From NCBI GenBank assembly GCA_964608845.1, contig CAZSPP010000023.1, positions 1 through 50,062 of the forward strand: a stretch of DNA of 50,062 bases, in the 5' to 3' direction. The notes under the pieces were generated by a model that did no database searches, was not told where the DNA came from, and saw only the letters and a program-made list of their open reading frames with translations. Both the position numbers and the translations under genes were made by a program. Positions 23,570 through 33,896 of this stretch are shown here, one piece after another. The stretch is from JAHLMP01 sp964608845 (lineage in GTDB: Archaea > Aenigmatarchaeota > Aenigmatarchaeia > GW2011-AR5 > JAHLMP01). Positions within the stretch are counted from its first letter, which is position 1; each line of letters begins with the position of its first letter.

Positions 23570-24550
23570 TCACTCTAAATATATATGTCCAAAAATTCTT
23601 GTCCATATCCAAGGATCTTCTGTTCTTGCTTCTGATTTAAACCTTATCATTAGATCTAGCTTCGCATCAAGTTCATCTGCTAAATGAATTGCCATCGCTT
23701 CTGGTAATTGAGGCTCTTTTGGTGAACCAAACTCATTTCTTCCGTGATGGCTTAAGATAATATGCTGCAATTTCAAAGATAATATCTCCGGAAAACCTTC
23801 TATTTGCTTTATTTTTTCTTGAACCATTTCATTCCCTAAAATAATATGACCCAAAAGCATTCCTTCTCTCGAAACATCTATGCTTGTATCATACTCGAAT
23901 TCCTTTATCTTTCCTATATCATGAAGTAGTGCTCCTGTTATTAATAAATCATAGTCCATTTCTGGATGTAATTCATATATTGTTGAAACAATCTTAGTAA
24001 CATTTAAGGTGTGCTCAAGCAAACCGCCAAAATAATTCTGATGATAGTGCATTGCTGCTGGACTAGAACAGAATTTTTCCATAAAATTTTTATCTTGAAA
24101 AAACATATCAAGAATCTTCTTAAGATAATAATTCTTTACCTTTTCAGAAAAACTGAGTAATTCTTCTTTCATTTTATTGATATCCTTTTTTGTAAAGCCT
24201 ATGAAATCTTCCAAAAAGTACTGATCCTTATCTAAAACCTTGAAGATATTTTTCTCTTCTATAGATATTTCTGGTTTATTTTTATACTCAGTAACAATTC
24301 CAGAGATATGGATAACGCTTCCTTTTCCAAAAGATTCATATATTTTTGTAACATTTTCTTCAGAACTACCCCAATATTTTGCGGTTATTTCTCCTGTCCT
24401 ATCACTAAGCCTTATTTCAAAGTAATATCCTGCTTCATACCTTTTAGGAGGTTTTTTAAATTTGACAGCAAACATATCATTAACTATATCTCCGGGCTTT
24501 AACTCAGAAATAAATTGTATTTTTCTTCTTTTTTCAATATTGTTCTCCAT
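23570..24550 (-). CDS. OB-fold/HD-domain 3'-5' exonuclease, YhaM-like
   Basis: 326 residues. The N-terminal about 110 residues form an OB-fold nucleic-acid-binding domain ('DRTGEITAKYWG', 'HISGIVTEYK'). The C-terminal HD domain has 'GGLLEHTLNV', 'GALLHDIGK', 'LGHIILG' and 'ILSHHG', the YhaM/CMP-binding-factor pattern. Bacterial YhaM degrades single-stranded RNA or DNA from the 3' end. The archaeal protein keeps all metal-site histidines and aspartates visible here. It stands alone between the small membrane protein and HMG-CoA synthase. Confidence 0.88.
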   Translation of the reverse strand: MENNIEKRRKIQFISELKPGDIVNDMFAVKFKKPPKRYEAGYYFEIRLSDRTGEITAKYWGSSEENVTKIYESFGKGSVIHISGIVTEYKNKPEISIEEKNIFKVLDKDQYFLEDFIGFTKKDINKMKEELLSFSEKVKNYYLKKILDMFFQDKNFMEKFCSSPAAMHYHQNYFGGLLEHTLNVTKIVSTIYELHPEMDYDLLITGALLHDIGKIKEFEYDTSIDVSREGMLLGHIILGNEMVQEKIKQIEGFPEILSLKLQHIILSHHGRNEFGSPKEPQLPEAMAIHLADELDAKLDLMIRFKSEARTEDPWIWTRIFGHIYLE

Positions 24551-24591
24551 AATTATAATTTAATGAAGAAATATTAAAAACGGAAAAGATT

Positions 24592-25629
24592 CTACATCTT
24601 TAATTTTCCTCTTAACTTAGCATAAATTCCATAATCAATATATTCCTTTCTTTCGATGTAATAAGATGTTTTTGGTGCTTTGTCTCTTTTTTCAATTATT
24701 TTATCTGTAACCACAATAGAAAATGAGTCAGCTCCGGCTCCACTTCCATACGATGTAAGTAATATTTTATTACCTGGTTTTGCAATATCTAATACATAAC
24801 ATAATCCTAAAAGCGAAGATCCAGAATAAGCATTTCCTATCTTCTCAACAACATTTAAGCTATCTTTTATTTTTTCAAATGGAATTCCTAAAATCTTTGC
24901 GGCCCTTAAAGGAAATTTTCCGTTTGGCATATGAAATACAACATAATCAAAATCATTCACATTATAGCCAGTTTTTTCCAATAGCCTTTTTGTTGCTTCT
25001 ATAACATGTTTAAAATATGCTGGTTCTCCTGTAAATCTTCCTGCGTGTTGAGGATATTCTTCACCTTCAGCTCTGAAAAAATCTGGGGTATCTGTAGCAT
25101 AGCTTATAGTATCTTCAATTTCAGCAAGAGATTCTTCATAAGGGCCTATAATAAATGCTGCACCTCCTGCTCCTGCTGTATATTCTAAAGCATCTCCTGG
25201 TCTTGATTGAGCGCAATCCGCTCCTATTGCAAGCCCATACTTTATCATCTCTGCTTTTACCATAGCATAGCATATTTGTATGCCTGCAGTACCTGCCTTA
25301 CATGCAAATTCTAAATCGGCGCAAAATAAATCTTCAGAGGCATTTATCGCTTCTGCAACTGTTGTACCACTAGGATTAACAACATAAGGATGCGATTCTG
25401 AACCAATAAAAACTGCTTTAATTTCTTTTGGATTTATGCCTGCCCTTTTTAAAGCATTCTTTGCAGCTTCTACTGAAATTGTAATAGTATCTTCATCTAT
25501 ATCAGGAACGGATTTTTCTTCTACTCCCAAAGATGGTTTTTCAGCTCCCCAAACTCTTGCTATCTCTTCGACTTTTATCCTAAATCTAGGTATATAAGCA
25601 CCATATCCAACGATTCCTACTCTTTTCAT
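24592..25629 (-). CDS. hmgS: Hydroxymethylglutaryl-CoA synthase
   Basis: Condenses acetyl-CoA and acetoacetyl-CoA to HMG-CoA, the entry to the mevalonate pathway. 345 residues from the ATG at 25629; the GTG three codons earlier is less likely. Motifs: 'GIVGYGAYIPRFRI', the catalytic Cys in 'LEFACKAGTAG', 'FHMPNGKFP' with the catalytic His, and 'SYGSGAGADS'. In many archaea this gene neighbours a thiolase and a DUF35 OB protein that channel acetoacetyl-CoA; neither is next to it here. Confidence 0.94.
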   Translation of the reverse strand: MKRVGIVGYGAYIPRFRIKVEEIARVWGAEKPSLGVEEKSVPDIDEDTITISVEAAKNALKRAGINPKEIKAVFIGSESHPYVVNPSGTTVAEAINASEDLFCADLEFACKAGTAGIQICYAMVKAEMIKYGLAIGADCAQSRPGDALEYTAGAGGAAFIIGPYEESLAEIEDTISYATDTPDFFRAEGEEYPQHAGRFTGEPAYFKHVIEATKRLLEKTGYNVNDFDYVVFHMPNGKFPLRAAKILGIPFEKIKDSLNVVEKIGNAYSGSSLLGLCYVLDIAKPGNKILLTSYGSGAGADSFSIVVTDKIIEKRDKAPKTSYYIERKEYIDYGIYAKLRGKLKM

Positions 25630-25741
25630 TTTAATCACAAATGTTACTACATTATGATAAAGAATTTAAAGCTTTTAATAAAATTATTAAAATGTCGAAT
25701 TTTTTGTAAGATATTTATTGATCTACAAAAAATTAAATAAA

Positions 25742-26200
25742 ATGAAGAAATTTAAATCGCTATTAATTTTATTTTTAGTTTGTCTGGGTGTTTCATTATT
25801 TTTATATTTCAAATTTTTATCAAACAAGTGTGAAACAAAAACAAAAATTGTTACTAAAGTTATAGATGGTGATACAATAATAGTAGAGGGTAGCAAAAAG
25901 ATAAGACTTCTTGGAATAGATGCTGATGAAAAAGGGTATCCTTGCTATTATTCTGCAAAAGAAGCATTGGAAGAAAAGATTTTAAACAAGAGGGTTAGAT
26001 TGGAATGTGATTTAAAAGATAAAGATATTTATGGAAGATATTTAAGATATGTTTTTGTTGATAATGAAAATATAAATGTATGGATGGTTAGAAATGGCTT
26101 TGCAATAGCAAGGACTGAGGATGCGAAAAAATATGAAAAAGAAATAATAGAAGCTGAAAAATATGCGAAAGAAAATAATATTGGATGTAAATGGAAATAA
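25742..26200 (+). CDS. Membrane-anchored staphylococcal-nuclease-like endonuclease
   Basis: 152 residues from the ATG at 25742. A single hydrophobic helix at about 7-24 anchors the protein or acts as an export signal. The nuclease fold follows: 'VIDGDT', 'IRLLGIDADE' with the active-site Arg, Asp and Glu positions, and 'GRYLRYVFV' with the second Arg. The catalytic set of thermonuclease appears complete. It probably cuts nucleic acid outside the cell, perhaps to scavenge nucleotides, a plausible need for a small-genome archaeon (inference). Convergent with the lamin-tail protein. Confidence 0.88.
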   Translation: MKKFKSLLILFLVCLGVSLFLYFKFLSNKCETKTKIVTKVIDGDTIIVEGSKKIRLLGIDADEKGYPCYYSAKEALEEKILNKRVRLECDLKDKDIYGRYLRYVFVDNENINVWMVRNGFAIARTEDAKKYEKEIIEAEKYAKENNIGCKWK

Positions 26201-26214
26201 ATTTCAAATTCTTT

Positions 26215-27192
26215 TCAACATTCATTTGCTTTTAATGGAGTTGCTTGCATTTTTGAGAAATCGTTTTTGTCATTATCTGTATCATTGCCATTAGGACATC
26301 TTCCTGTAGAATTGTTATCATCTGGCAAAGGAGCATTATCATTTTTATTCCCATCATCAAAGCTTCCGTATGCTACTCTGTCTATAATCTCTTCTCCTCT
26401 TTTCAAAATTATTTCTCCTTCTGATTTTCCTAGTTTATCGGAGCAGTTAACTAGTAAATATCCTTTTGCAGGTATGATTCCGAAAATTGAGCAATTATAA
26501 TAAGTATTTCCTGTATCTGATCTTCTTGAAATTATTATCCATTCGTTAAGATTCATATCAAATATCTCATGATTATATAATTCAATCCATTGGGTTGCAT
26601 TTGTTTCATTAAATGTGATATTTCCATCAACATAAAATTCATTTATAACTATTTTTGGTGGTAAATCAAACAATTGCTTTTTCATAGCCTCCATCTTTTC
26701 TACCCATTCCTGAAGAATTTTCTCTGTTTCTTTGCATAATAATTTCATATTTTCAAAATTTGTCCCATAATTTGTTTCGCTTATTGAGCCAAGCTCATTG
26801 GTTATTTCTATATATCCGCTTGCCATCTCACATCTTTCAATTATTTTTGAAGGTGTTTTGGATATTGATAAAATAATATCTTTTGTTTGAATTCTCCATT
26901 CTGTTTTGTTGTAATTTGTAAAAACAATAACAACCTTATCGGGAGCATATAATGTTTGTTCTATGCTATCATAGCTTATTTTTGCTTTAAACTTTCCATA
27001 AGGCGTTTGCATCTCTTTTTCAATTGATTCGGGACTTGAAAAGCTTGTTGTTTTTCCTGGTATTTCTTCTGAGATGTTAACATTAAAAAGAAGTTCTCCT
27101 GTAGGTAAATAATTCTCATCGAGCTCTGGAATAAGAAAAGGGATTGCTAATAAACTTGCTATTATTGTTGCAAGCATTATCGGCGTCTTCAT
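26215..27192 (-). CDS. Exported protein with C-terminal lamin-tail domain
   Basis: 325 residues. A hydrophobic N-terminal segment (about 4-20) is a signal or anchor. The first about 175 residues have no recognised domain. The C-terminal about 130 residues form a lamin-tail beta-sandwich: 'KIVINEFYVDG', 'QWIELYN', 'WIIISRR', 'YLLVNCSD' and 'IIDRVAYGS'. The end is Asn/Asp-rich with several N-x-S/T sites, fitting a glycosylated surface protein. Lamin-tail domains often accompany surface nucleases and adhesins, and the neighbour at 25742 is an exported nuclease. A joint role is only inferred. Confidence 0.8.
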   Translation of the reverse strand: MKTPIMLATIIASLLAIPFLIPELDENYLPTGELLFNVNISEEIPGKTTSFSSPESIEKEMQTPYGKFKAKISYDSIEQTLYAPDKVVIVFTNYNKTEWRIQTKDIILSISKTPSKIIERCEMASGYIEITNELGSISETNYGTNFENMKLLCKETEKILQEWVEKMEAMKKQLFDLPPKIVINEFYVDGNITFNETNATQWIELYNHEIFDMNLNEWIIISRRSDTGNTYYNCSIFGIIPAKGYLLVNCSDKLGKSEGEIILKRGEEIIDRVAYGSFDDGNKNDNAPLPDDNNSTGRCPNGNDTDNDKNDFSKMQATPLKANEC

Positions 27193-27243
27193 TATTTTTT
27201 TAATTTTGTATTACATAATATAAAAAGCTTTTGGTGAAACAAA

Positions 27244-29046
27244 ATGAGTAAAATAAAAGGTAAGAGAGAAAAAATTGTTCCAGACACTTCAGTTTTAATA
27301 AATGGCACTCTATCAGAATTAATAGAAAAAGACGAAATAAAAAATGCTGAAATAATAATTCCTGAATTTGTTATTGATGAATTGCAAGCTCAGGCATCAA
27401 AAGGCTTAGTTATAGGATTCAAAGGTCTTGAAGAAATTAAAAAGATTAGAAATATATCCAAAGAAAAAAACATAAAAATTACATTTGCAGGAAGAAGACA
27501 AACTTTGGAAGAAATAAAATTGGCAAGATCTGGAAGAATAGATGCCTTAATAATAGATGTTGCTTTAGAGAAAAATGCGGTTTTATATACATCTGATATA
27601 GTTCAGGCACTAGTTGCAGAATCTAGAGGAGCTGAAGCGAGATACTTCAAACCTTATGAAAAAAAGGAAAAACTAAAAATAGAAAAACTTTTCACAGAAA
27701 ATACTTTGTCTATACATCTAAAAGAAGGTGTCCCACCACTAGCAAAAATCGGAAGACCTGGAAATTTTAGATTAACAGAGTTGAGAAAAGAGCCTATGAC
27801 TTCAGAAGAAATAGAGGAAATTATTAGTGAAATAATGAGTGCTGCAAAATATGAATCTGGTTTTATAGAAGTTAATGAAAGAGAAGCAACTGTTATACAA
27901 TTAGAAAATTTGAGAATAGCGATATCTAGGCCTCCTTTTTCAGATGGTACTGAAATAACTGTTGTAAAACCTATTATAAAGTTAACCTTAGATGATTACA
28001 AATTATCTGAAAAATTAAAAGAAAGAATAAAGACAGGTGAAGGTATTATAATTGCTGGTCCTCCTGGCTCAGGAAAAAGTACATTAGCAGCATCTATAGC
28101 AGAGTTTTATGAATCATTAGGAAGAATAGTAAAAACAATGGAACAACCAAGAGATTTACAAGTTAATGAAAAAATTACCCAATATTCTAAGCTAAAAGGA
28201 GACTTTGAAAAAACTGCTGATTTCATATTGCTTGTTAGACCGGATTATACAATATTTGATGAAATTAGAACAACGAAAGATTTTCTAATATTTAAAGATT
28301 TAAGGCTTGCTGGAATTGGTATGATTGGAGTTTTGCATGCAAATTCTCCAATTGATGCTATCCAAAGATTTATAGATAGAATTGATTTAGGTATGTTATC
28401 GCATGTTATTGATACAATAATATTTGTAAAATTTGGTGAAATAAAAAAGGTTTATTCTCTTTCTCTTGTTGTGAGAACTCCAACAGGTATGCAAGACCCT
28501 GATTTAGCTAGACCTATTGTAGAAGTTAGAGATTTTTTAACAAATGAGTTAGAATATGAAATATATAGTTTTGGAGAAGAAAAGGTTATATTCTCTGTAA
28601 AGAGAGAGGAAAGTCCAATAGAATTATTAGCAAAAGAGAGAATAAAAAAAGAAATCTCGATTTTTGATAAAACCCCAGAAATAGAAATATATGGAAATAG
28701 GGCAATAATAAAAGTTGATAATAAAGTTATTCCAAAAATAATAGGAAAGAATGGTGAAACAATTAAAAAAATTGAAAAAAGGCTTGGAATAGGTATTGAT
28801 ATAATTCCAAAAATAGTAACGATGAAAAAAGAGGTTGATTTTTATTTTGAAGAAAGTGGAAATTATTTTGTTTTTAAATTTGACAAATCCTTATACAATC
28901 ACAAAATAAATTTTTATTCTGATAAAGAATTCATAATTTCTGCTATTGTTGGAAAAAATGGAATAGTAAAAATAAGAAAGGATAGTGAAGAAGGTAAGAA
29001 AATAGCAGCAAGTATCTTAAAAGGTTCTATAAAGGTTTTTGTTTAG
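27244..29046 (+). CDS. PIN domain-PilT-like ATPase-KH protein
   Basis: 600 residues, a conserved archaeal architecture. The PIN domain is N-terminal: 'VPDTSVLING', 'EFVIDELQ' and 'DALIIDVAL'. A VirB11/PilT-type ATPase follows, with Walker A 'GPPGSGKSTLA' near residue 276 and 'TIFDEIRTT'. A KH RNA-binding motif 'IIGKNGETIKKIEKRLGI' lies near residue 500, and a beta-rich tail ends the protein. Expected role: ATP-driven RNA handling or cleavage, though the function of this family is not established. Divergent from the lamin-tail gene with 51 bases between. Confidence 0.92.
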   Translation: MSKIKGKREKIVPDTSVLINGTLSELIEKDEIKNAEIIIPEFVIDELQAQASKGLVIGFKGLEEIKKIRNISKEKNIKITFAGRRQTLEEIKLARSGRIDALIIDVALEKNAVLYTSDIVQALVAESRGAEARYFKPYEKKEKLKIEKLFTENTLSIHLKEGVPPLAKIGRPGNFRLTELRKEPMTSEEIEEIISEIMSAAKYESGFIEVNEREATVIQLENLRIAISRPPFSDGTEITVVKPIIKLTLDDYKLSEKLKERIKTGEGIIIAGPPGSGKSTLAASIAEFYESLGRIVKTMEQPRDLQVNEKITQYSKLKGDFEKTADFILLVRPDYTIFDEIRTTKDFLIFKDLRLAGIGMIGVLHANSPIDAIQRFIDRIDLGMLSHVIDTIIFVKFGEIKKVYSLSLVVRTPTGMQDPDLARPIVEVRDFLTNELEYEIYSFGEEKVIFSVKREESPIELLAKERIKKEISIFDKTPEIEIYGNRAIIKVDNKVIPKIIGKNGETIKKIEKRLGIGIDIIPKIVTMKKEVDFYFEESGNYFVFKFDKSLYNHKINFYSDKEFIISAIVGKNGIVKIRKDSEEGKKIAASILKGSIKVFV

Positions 29047-29288
29047 CTTTCTAAAATTATCATTTGGGGACAAAATTTTATATGATTCCTCAATGATGAA
29101 ATTGATTTTGCTAAAATATTACTTTTAATTAATTTTTCTTTTCCATCCCATGGATCAAATATTTTGTATTTACTATTTATTTTTTCAAGAATCGTAATAA
29201 AATGAGGGTAATGATAAACTCTAAACAAATAATAAGAATCTACATATAATATCGGATGCTTATTAATAAATTTGTTTATTAATTTCAA
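29043..29288 (-). CDS. Downstream part of a C39-like peptidase (frame-disrupted)
   Basis: 81 residues from a TTG at 29288, whose bases overlap the TGA of the upstream frame. The protein contains 'HYPHFITIL' and 'YKIFDPWDG', which look like the His and Asp region of C39-like cysteine peptidase folds. The matching Cys region is encoded just upstream in another frame. This piece alone would not be a complete enzyme. It is either the second half of a gene broken by one missing base in an A run, or made by frameshifting or coupled restart. Its stop overlaps that of the PIN-ATPase gene by 4 bases. Confidence 0.55.
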   Translation of the reverse strand: MKLINKFINKHPILYVDSYYLFRVYHYPHFITILEKINSKYKIFDPWDGKEKLIKSNILAKSISSLRNHIKFCPQMIILES

Positions 29289-29569
29289 ATTGATTTTTTA
29301 ACTTCGGTTTTAATTTTTGAAGAAGATTTTATCTTTTTTACATAATAGTAAAATTTCTTATTATCTACAATTCTTCTAATTTTAACATTAAAGTTTTTAG
29401 CAATAAAATCTAGATGACCAATAACAAAATCGTGCTTGCTAAATTTTAAAGAATGAATCAAACAATTAAGCTCAAATTTTTTAGAAATTTTTATATTTTT
29501 AATTCTTTTTACAGCTTGCAAAATACAACAAGCTAAGCAGCCTTCATAAGTTGATTGAGCTCGTTTCAT
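29285..29569 (-). CDS. Upstream part of a C39-like peptidase (frame-disrupted)
   Basis: 94 residues. 'YEGCLACCILQAV' near residue 10 resembles the catalytic Cys helix of C39-like peptidases, which needs a His and Asp about 100 residues later. These are in the next frame (29043-29288). The frame ends in TGA just after a run of six A (minus strand) encoding Lys-Lys. One extra A there would join both frames into a protein of about 176 residues. C39 peptidases cleave double-glycine leader peptides or act as protein-processing folds. Function here is uncertain. Confidence 0.55.
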   Translation of the reverse strand: MKRAQSTYEGCLACCILQAVKRIKNIKISKKFELNCLIHSLKFSKHDFVIGHLDFIAKNFNVKIRRIVDNKKFYYYVKKIKSSSKIKTEVKKSI

Positions 29570-29603
29570 ATTTTAAAATAAGTTTGAGAGGATATAAGAT
29601 TTT

Positions 29604-29643
29604 AAAAAAGAAAATATTTGGAAGAAAATTAAAAAAAGAAAAA
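29604..29643 (-). terminator. T-rich terminator after the thermosome gene
   Basis: Directly after the thermosome stop (minus strand), the sequence is nearly free of G and carries several oligo-T runs, the usual archaeal termination signal. The same stretch holds the promoter side of nothing else; the C39-like gene starts 35 bases further on. Confidence 0.4.
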
Positions 29644-31272
<1,629 letters not shown>

Positions 31273-31364
31273 ATCTTATCACCTTTAGATATAGTAAAAA
31301 GTAGTATATATTAAAATTAAAAAGGAGTAAAATTTAAAAATTATTTACAAGCGATGGTGAATTT

Positions 31365-31673
31365 ATGAGTATTTATTCTATTTTACCAATATTATTATTT
31401 ATTTTGAAGTATCTCCTTTCAATTTCATTATCGAGTTACATAATTTTACATAAAGCCGATATTAAAAAATCTCTTTTAATCTCCATAATAATCTTTTTGT
31501 TTTATTATTTCTCTTTCTATTATCGTTTTTTAATGAAATATCCTGAAATTCTTATTAAACTCGTAATTTTTATTGTTTTATGTTTAATTTTTGTTGAAGG
31601 AAATAAGAAAGAAAAAGTTCTTGTCGGATTTCTCTCTTTCTTATTATTCTATATTCTTGATTTATTTATTTAA
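31365..31673 (+). CDS. Small four-helix membrane protein, unknown function
   Basis: 102 residues, almost entirely hydrophobic, with segments at about 5-27, 33-52, 60-77 and 83-101 and few charged residues between. No motif recognised. Divergent from the thermosome with 92 bases between, and its TAA stop directly abuts the TGA of the methylthiotransferase on the other strand. The hydrophobic composition over the full frame and the ATG start support a real gene, but homology cannot be judged here. Confidence 0.55.
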   Translation: MSIYSILPILLFILKYLLSISLSSYIILHKADIKKSLLISIIIFLFYYFSFYYRFLMKYPEILIKLVIFIVLCLIFVEGNKKEKVLVGFLSFLLFYILDLFI

Positions 31674-32981
31674 TCATTCGGTCAGCTCCCCTTTTAAAAA
31701 ACCTGCCTTTAAACCAACTATTCTAACTTTTACAAAATTACCGAAAATTTCTTTTGCCTTTCTTTGATCAACATTCTCTATAACTACTGGTTTAAAAGCG
31801 TAGTTTCTGCCAACCAAGCCTTCCCTTATTATATCATTAACTAATATTTCACCTTCCCATTGTAACCACATACTATTTCTCTCTCTTGTAACCTCTTTTA
31901 CAATTTCATGTAGAATTTTACTTCTCCTGCTTTTTGTCTTAGAATCTACTTGCTTCATATAACTTGCTGGTGTACATTTATGCGAAGAAAATCTTGAAAT
32001 ATTAACCTTATCGGGTTTTAAAATCTTTATAATTTCTATTGTATCAAGAAAGTCTTCCTCCTTTTCTTCAGGATATCCTACAATAATATCAGTCCATATA
32101 CTAATTTCTTTGAAATGTCTTCTAAACTTTTCACAAAAATCTAAAAACTCTTCTGTTGTATATTCTCGATTCATTTTCTTTAATATTTTATTAGAACCGC
32201 TTTGTATTGGTAAATGTAAAAATTTGTATATTTTTTCAGACCTATAAACTTTAAGCAGCTTATTAGATATATTCATAACATTTTTAGGGTTCATCATTCC
32301 TACTCTTATAAAATATTTTCCAGGAACTTCTGAAATTATATCGTTTAGTAAATCTGGTAATTTTGATACTTCATTCTCATCCATCCCATAACAAGAAACA
32401 TCTTGGCCCGTAATATAAAATTCTTTTATTCCTGCTTCTCTATAAGATTTTATTTCGTTTATAATCTTTTCTTTCGGATAAGAGAAAACATTCCCCTTAG
32501 CAAATTTTGTAGCACAAAAATAACAAAAAGAGTTGCAGCCTGAGCAGATAGGAATAATTCTTGTTACTTTACTTAAAAAAATTCTCGGATATCCTAATTT
32601 AATTTCCTTTCTTTGTCCTACATATTCTACTATTTCTCCTTTTAATATCTTTGATATAGCTTCTCCTATTTTTGTTATGTGGTTGGTGCTTACTATACTT
32701 ATGTTTGGAAAATGTCTCTTTATTAGATTGAAATCTATTTCTGGTAAGCATCCTCCTATAATAATCTTTTTTTCTTTATATTTTTCTTTTATTTCGTTTA
32801 TTCTATAAATAATTTTTTTAATTGTTGTTTCTTTTACTCCGCATGTATTTATGATAACAATATCTGCATTTTCAATATTTTTTGTTATTTCGAACCCAAT
32901 TCTTTGTAATATTCCACCCATTATTTCTGATTCTGCAATATTATTTGTACATCCATATGTTTCTATGTAGATTGTTTGCAT
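31674..32981 (-). CDS. tRNA t6A methylthiotransferase (MiaB/CDKAL1-like radical SAM)
   Basis: Adds a methylthio group to N6-threonylcarbamoyladenosine at position 37 of ANN-decoding tRNAs. 435 residues from the ATG at 32981. The N-terminal UPF0004 domain has 'ETYGCTNN', 'INTCGV' and 'GGCLPE' supplying three Cys for the extra cluster. The radical-SAM motif CxxxCxxC lies in 'CSGCNSFCYFC'. A C-terminal TRAM domain is present but short. The archaeal members act as e-MtaB. The gene stands alone, divergent from the TrmB regulator. Confidence 0.92.
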   Translation of the reverse strand: MQTIYIETYGCTNNIAESEIMGGILQRIGFEITKNIENADIVIINTCGVKETTIKKIIYRINEIKEKYKEKKIIIGGCLPEIDFNLIKRHFPNISIVSTNHITKIGEAISKILKGEIVEYVGQRKEIKLGYPRIFLSKVTRIIPICSGCNSFCYFCATKFAKGNVFSYPKEKIINEIKSYREAGIKEFYITGQDVSCYGMDENEVSKLPDLLNDIISEVPGKYFIRVGMMNPKNVMNISNKLLKVYRSEKIYKFLHLPIQSGSNKILKKMNREYTTEEFLDFCEKFRRHFKEISIWTDIIVGYPEEKEEDFLDTIEIIKILKPDKVNISRFSSHKCTPASYMKQVDSKTKSRRSKILHEIVKEVTRERNSMWLQWEGEILVNDIIREGLVGRNYAFKPVVIENVDQRKAKEIFGNFVKVRIVGLKAGFLKGELTE

Positions 32982-33054
32982 CACAATTGCACCTCTATTA
33001 AAACTTTAAAAGGTTTGACATAATTAATTTTTAATTGTAGAGAGGTAGAGGTTG

Positions 33055-33888
33055 ATGGCTGACGTATTGCATGTTAAACAATCAGTTCTAGATGCACTTA
33101 AAGCAATAGGTCTAAACTTATATGAAAGAAAACTCTGGGTTGCTCTATTATTAAAAGGTAATGCAACAGCAGGTGAACTAGCCGATTTGTCTAATGTTCC
33201 GAGATCAAGATGCTATGATGTATTAGAATCTCTTGCAGATAAAGGTTTTGTAATAATTCAGCCATCAAAACCAATGAGATATGTAGCAATAAGGCCTAGA
33301 GAAGCTTTAGAAAGAGCTAAAAAAAGATTACAACAAAAAACAGAAGAAATGATAAAAAGTATAGATAGTATTGTTTCCAGTGGTGTATTAAAAGAATTGG
33401 AAAAAATATATGAGGAAGGAATAAAACTTGTTAAGCCAGAAGATTTCTCTGGCGCTTTACGTGGAAGAGATGCTTATTTGGAGCATTTAGAAACTTTGAT
33501 GGAAAATGCTAAAAAATCTGTTGATTTTCTTTTAACAGAGCAGGCGCTTCAAGAAATTTATGAAAAAAAATTCAAGACTATTGAAAAGGTTGCAAGATCT
33601 GGTATACAAATAAGAATTGCCGCACCGATAAGCAAAAAGACTGAAAACATAGCAAAAGAATTGAAAAAGTATGCTCAAATAAGAGATATATCAGATGTAG
33701 ATCATGCAAAAAAACTTTTATCAAGAGTTTGTGCAATTGATGAAAAACATATAATATTAAGTTTAACAGATGATACGAAAACAAAACCGAATGAAGATAT
33801 AGCTTTCTGGGCTCAGAGTGATCATGCAGCTTCTGATTTTTTCAAACCTATCTTCAACTTAATATGGGAGCGCGGTAAAGAAATTTAA
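33055..33888 (+). CDS. TrmB-family transcriptional regulator
   Basis: 277 residues from the ATG at 33055, with ribosome site GAGAGGTAGAGG upstream; the TTG immediately before is less likely. The N-terminal winged helix has 'ALKAIGLNLYERKLWVALL', 'ATAGELADLSNVPRSRCYDV' and 'LADKGFV'. A coiled-coil linker follows. The C-terminal half resembles the phospholipase D-like ligand domain of TrmB proteins without its catalytic residues. Known members sense sugars and repress or activate transport genes. No transporter is adjacent here, so the target is unknown. Convergent with SAM synthetase. Confidence 0.9.
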   Translation: MADVLHVKQSVLDALKAIGLNLYERKLWVALLLKGNATAGELADLSNVPRSRCYDVLESLADKGFVIIQPSKPMRYVAIRPREALERAKKRLQQKTEEMIKSIDSIVSSGVLKELEKIYEEGIKLVKPEDFSGALRGRDAYLEHLETLMENAKKSVDFLLTEQALQEIYEKKFKTIEKVARSGIQIRIAAPISKKTENIAKELKKYAQIRDISDVDHAKKLLSRVCAIDEKHIILSLTDDTKTKPNEDIAFWAQSDHAASDFFKPIFNLIWERGKEI

Positions 33889-33896
33889 AAAATCTA

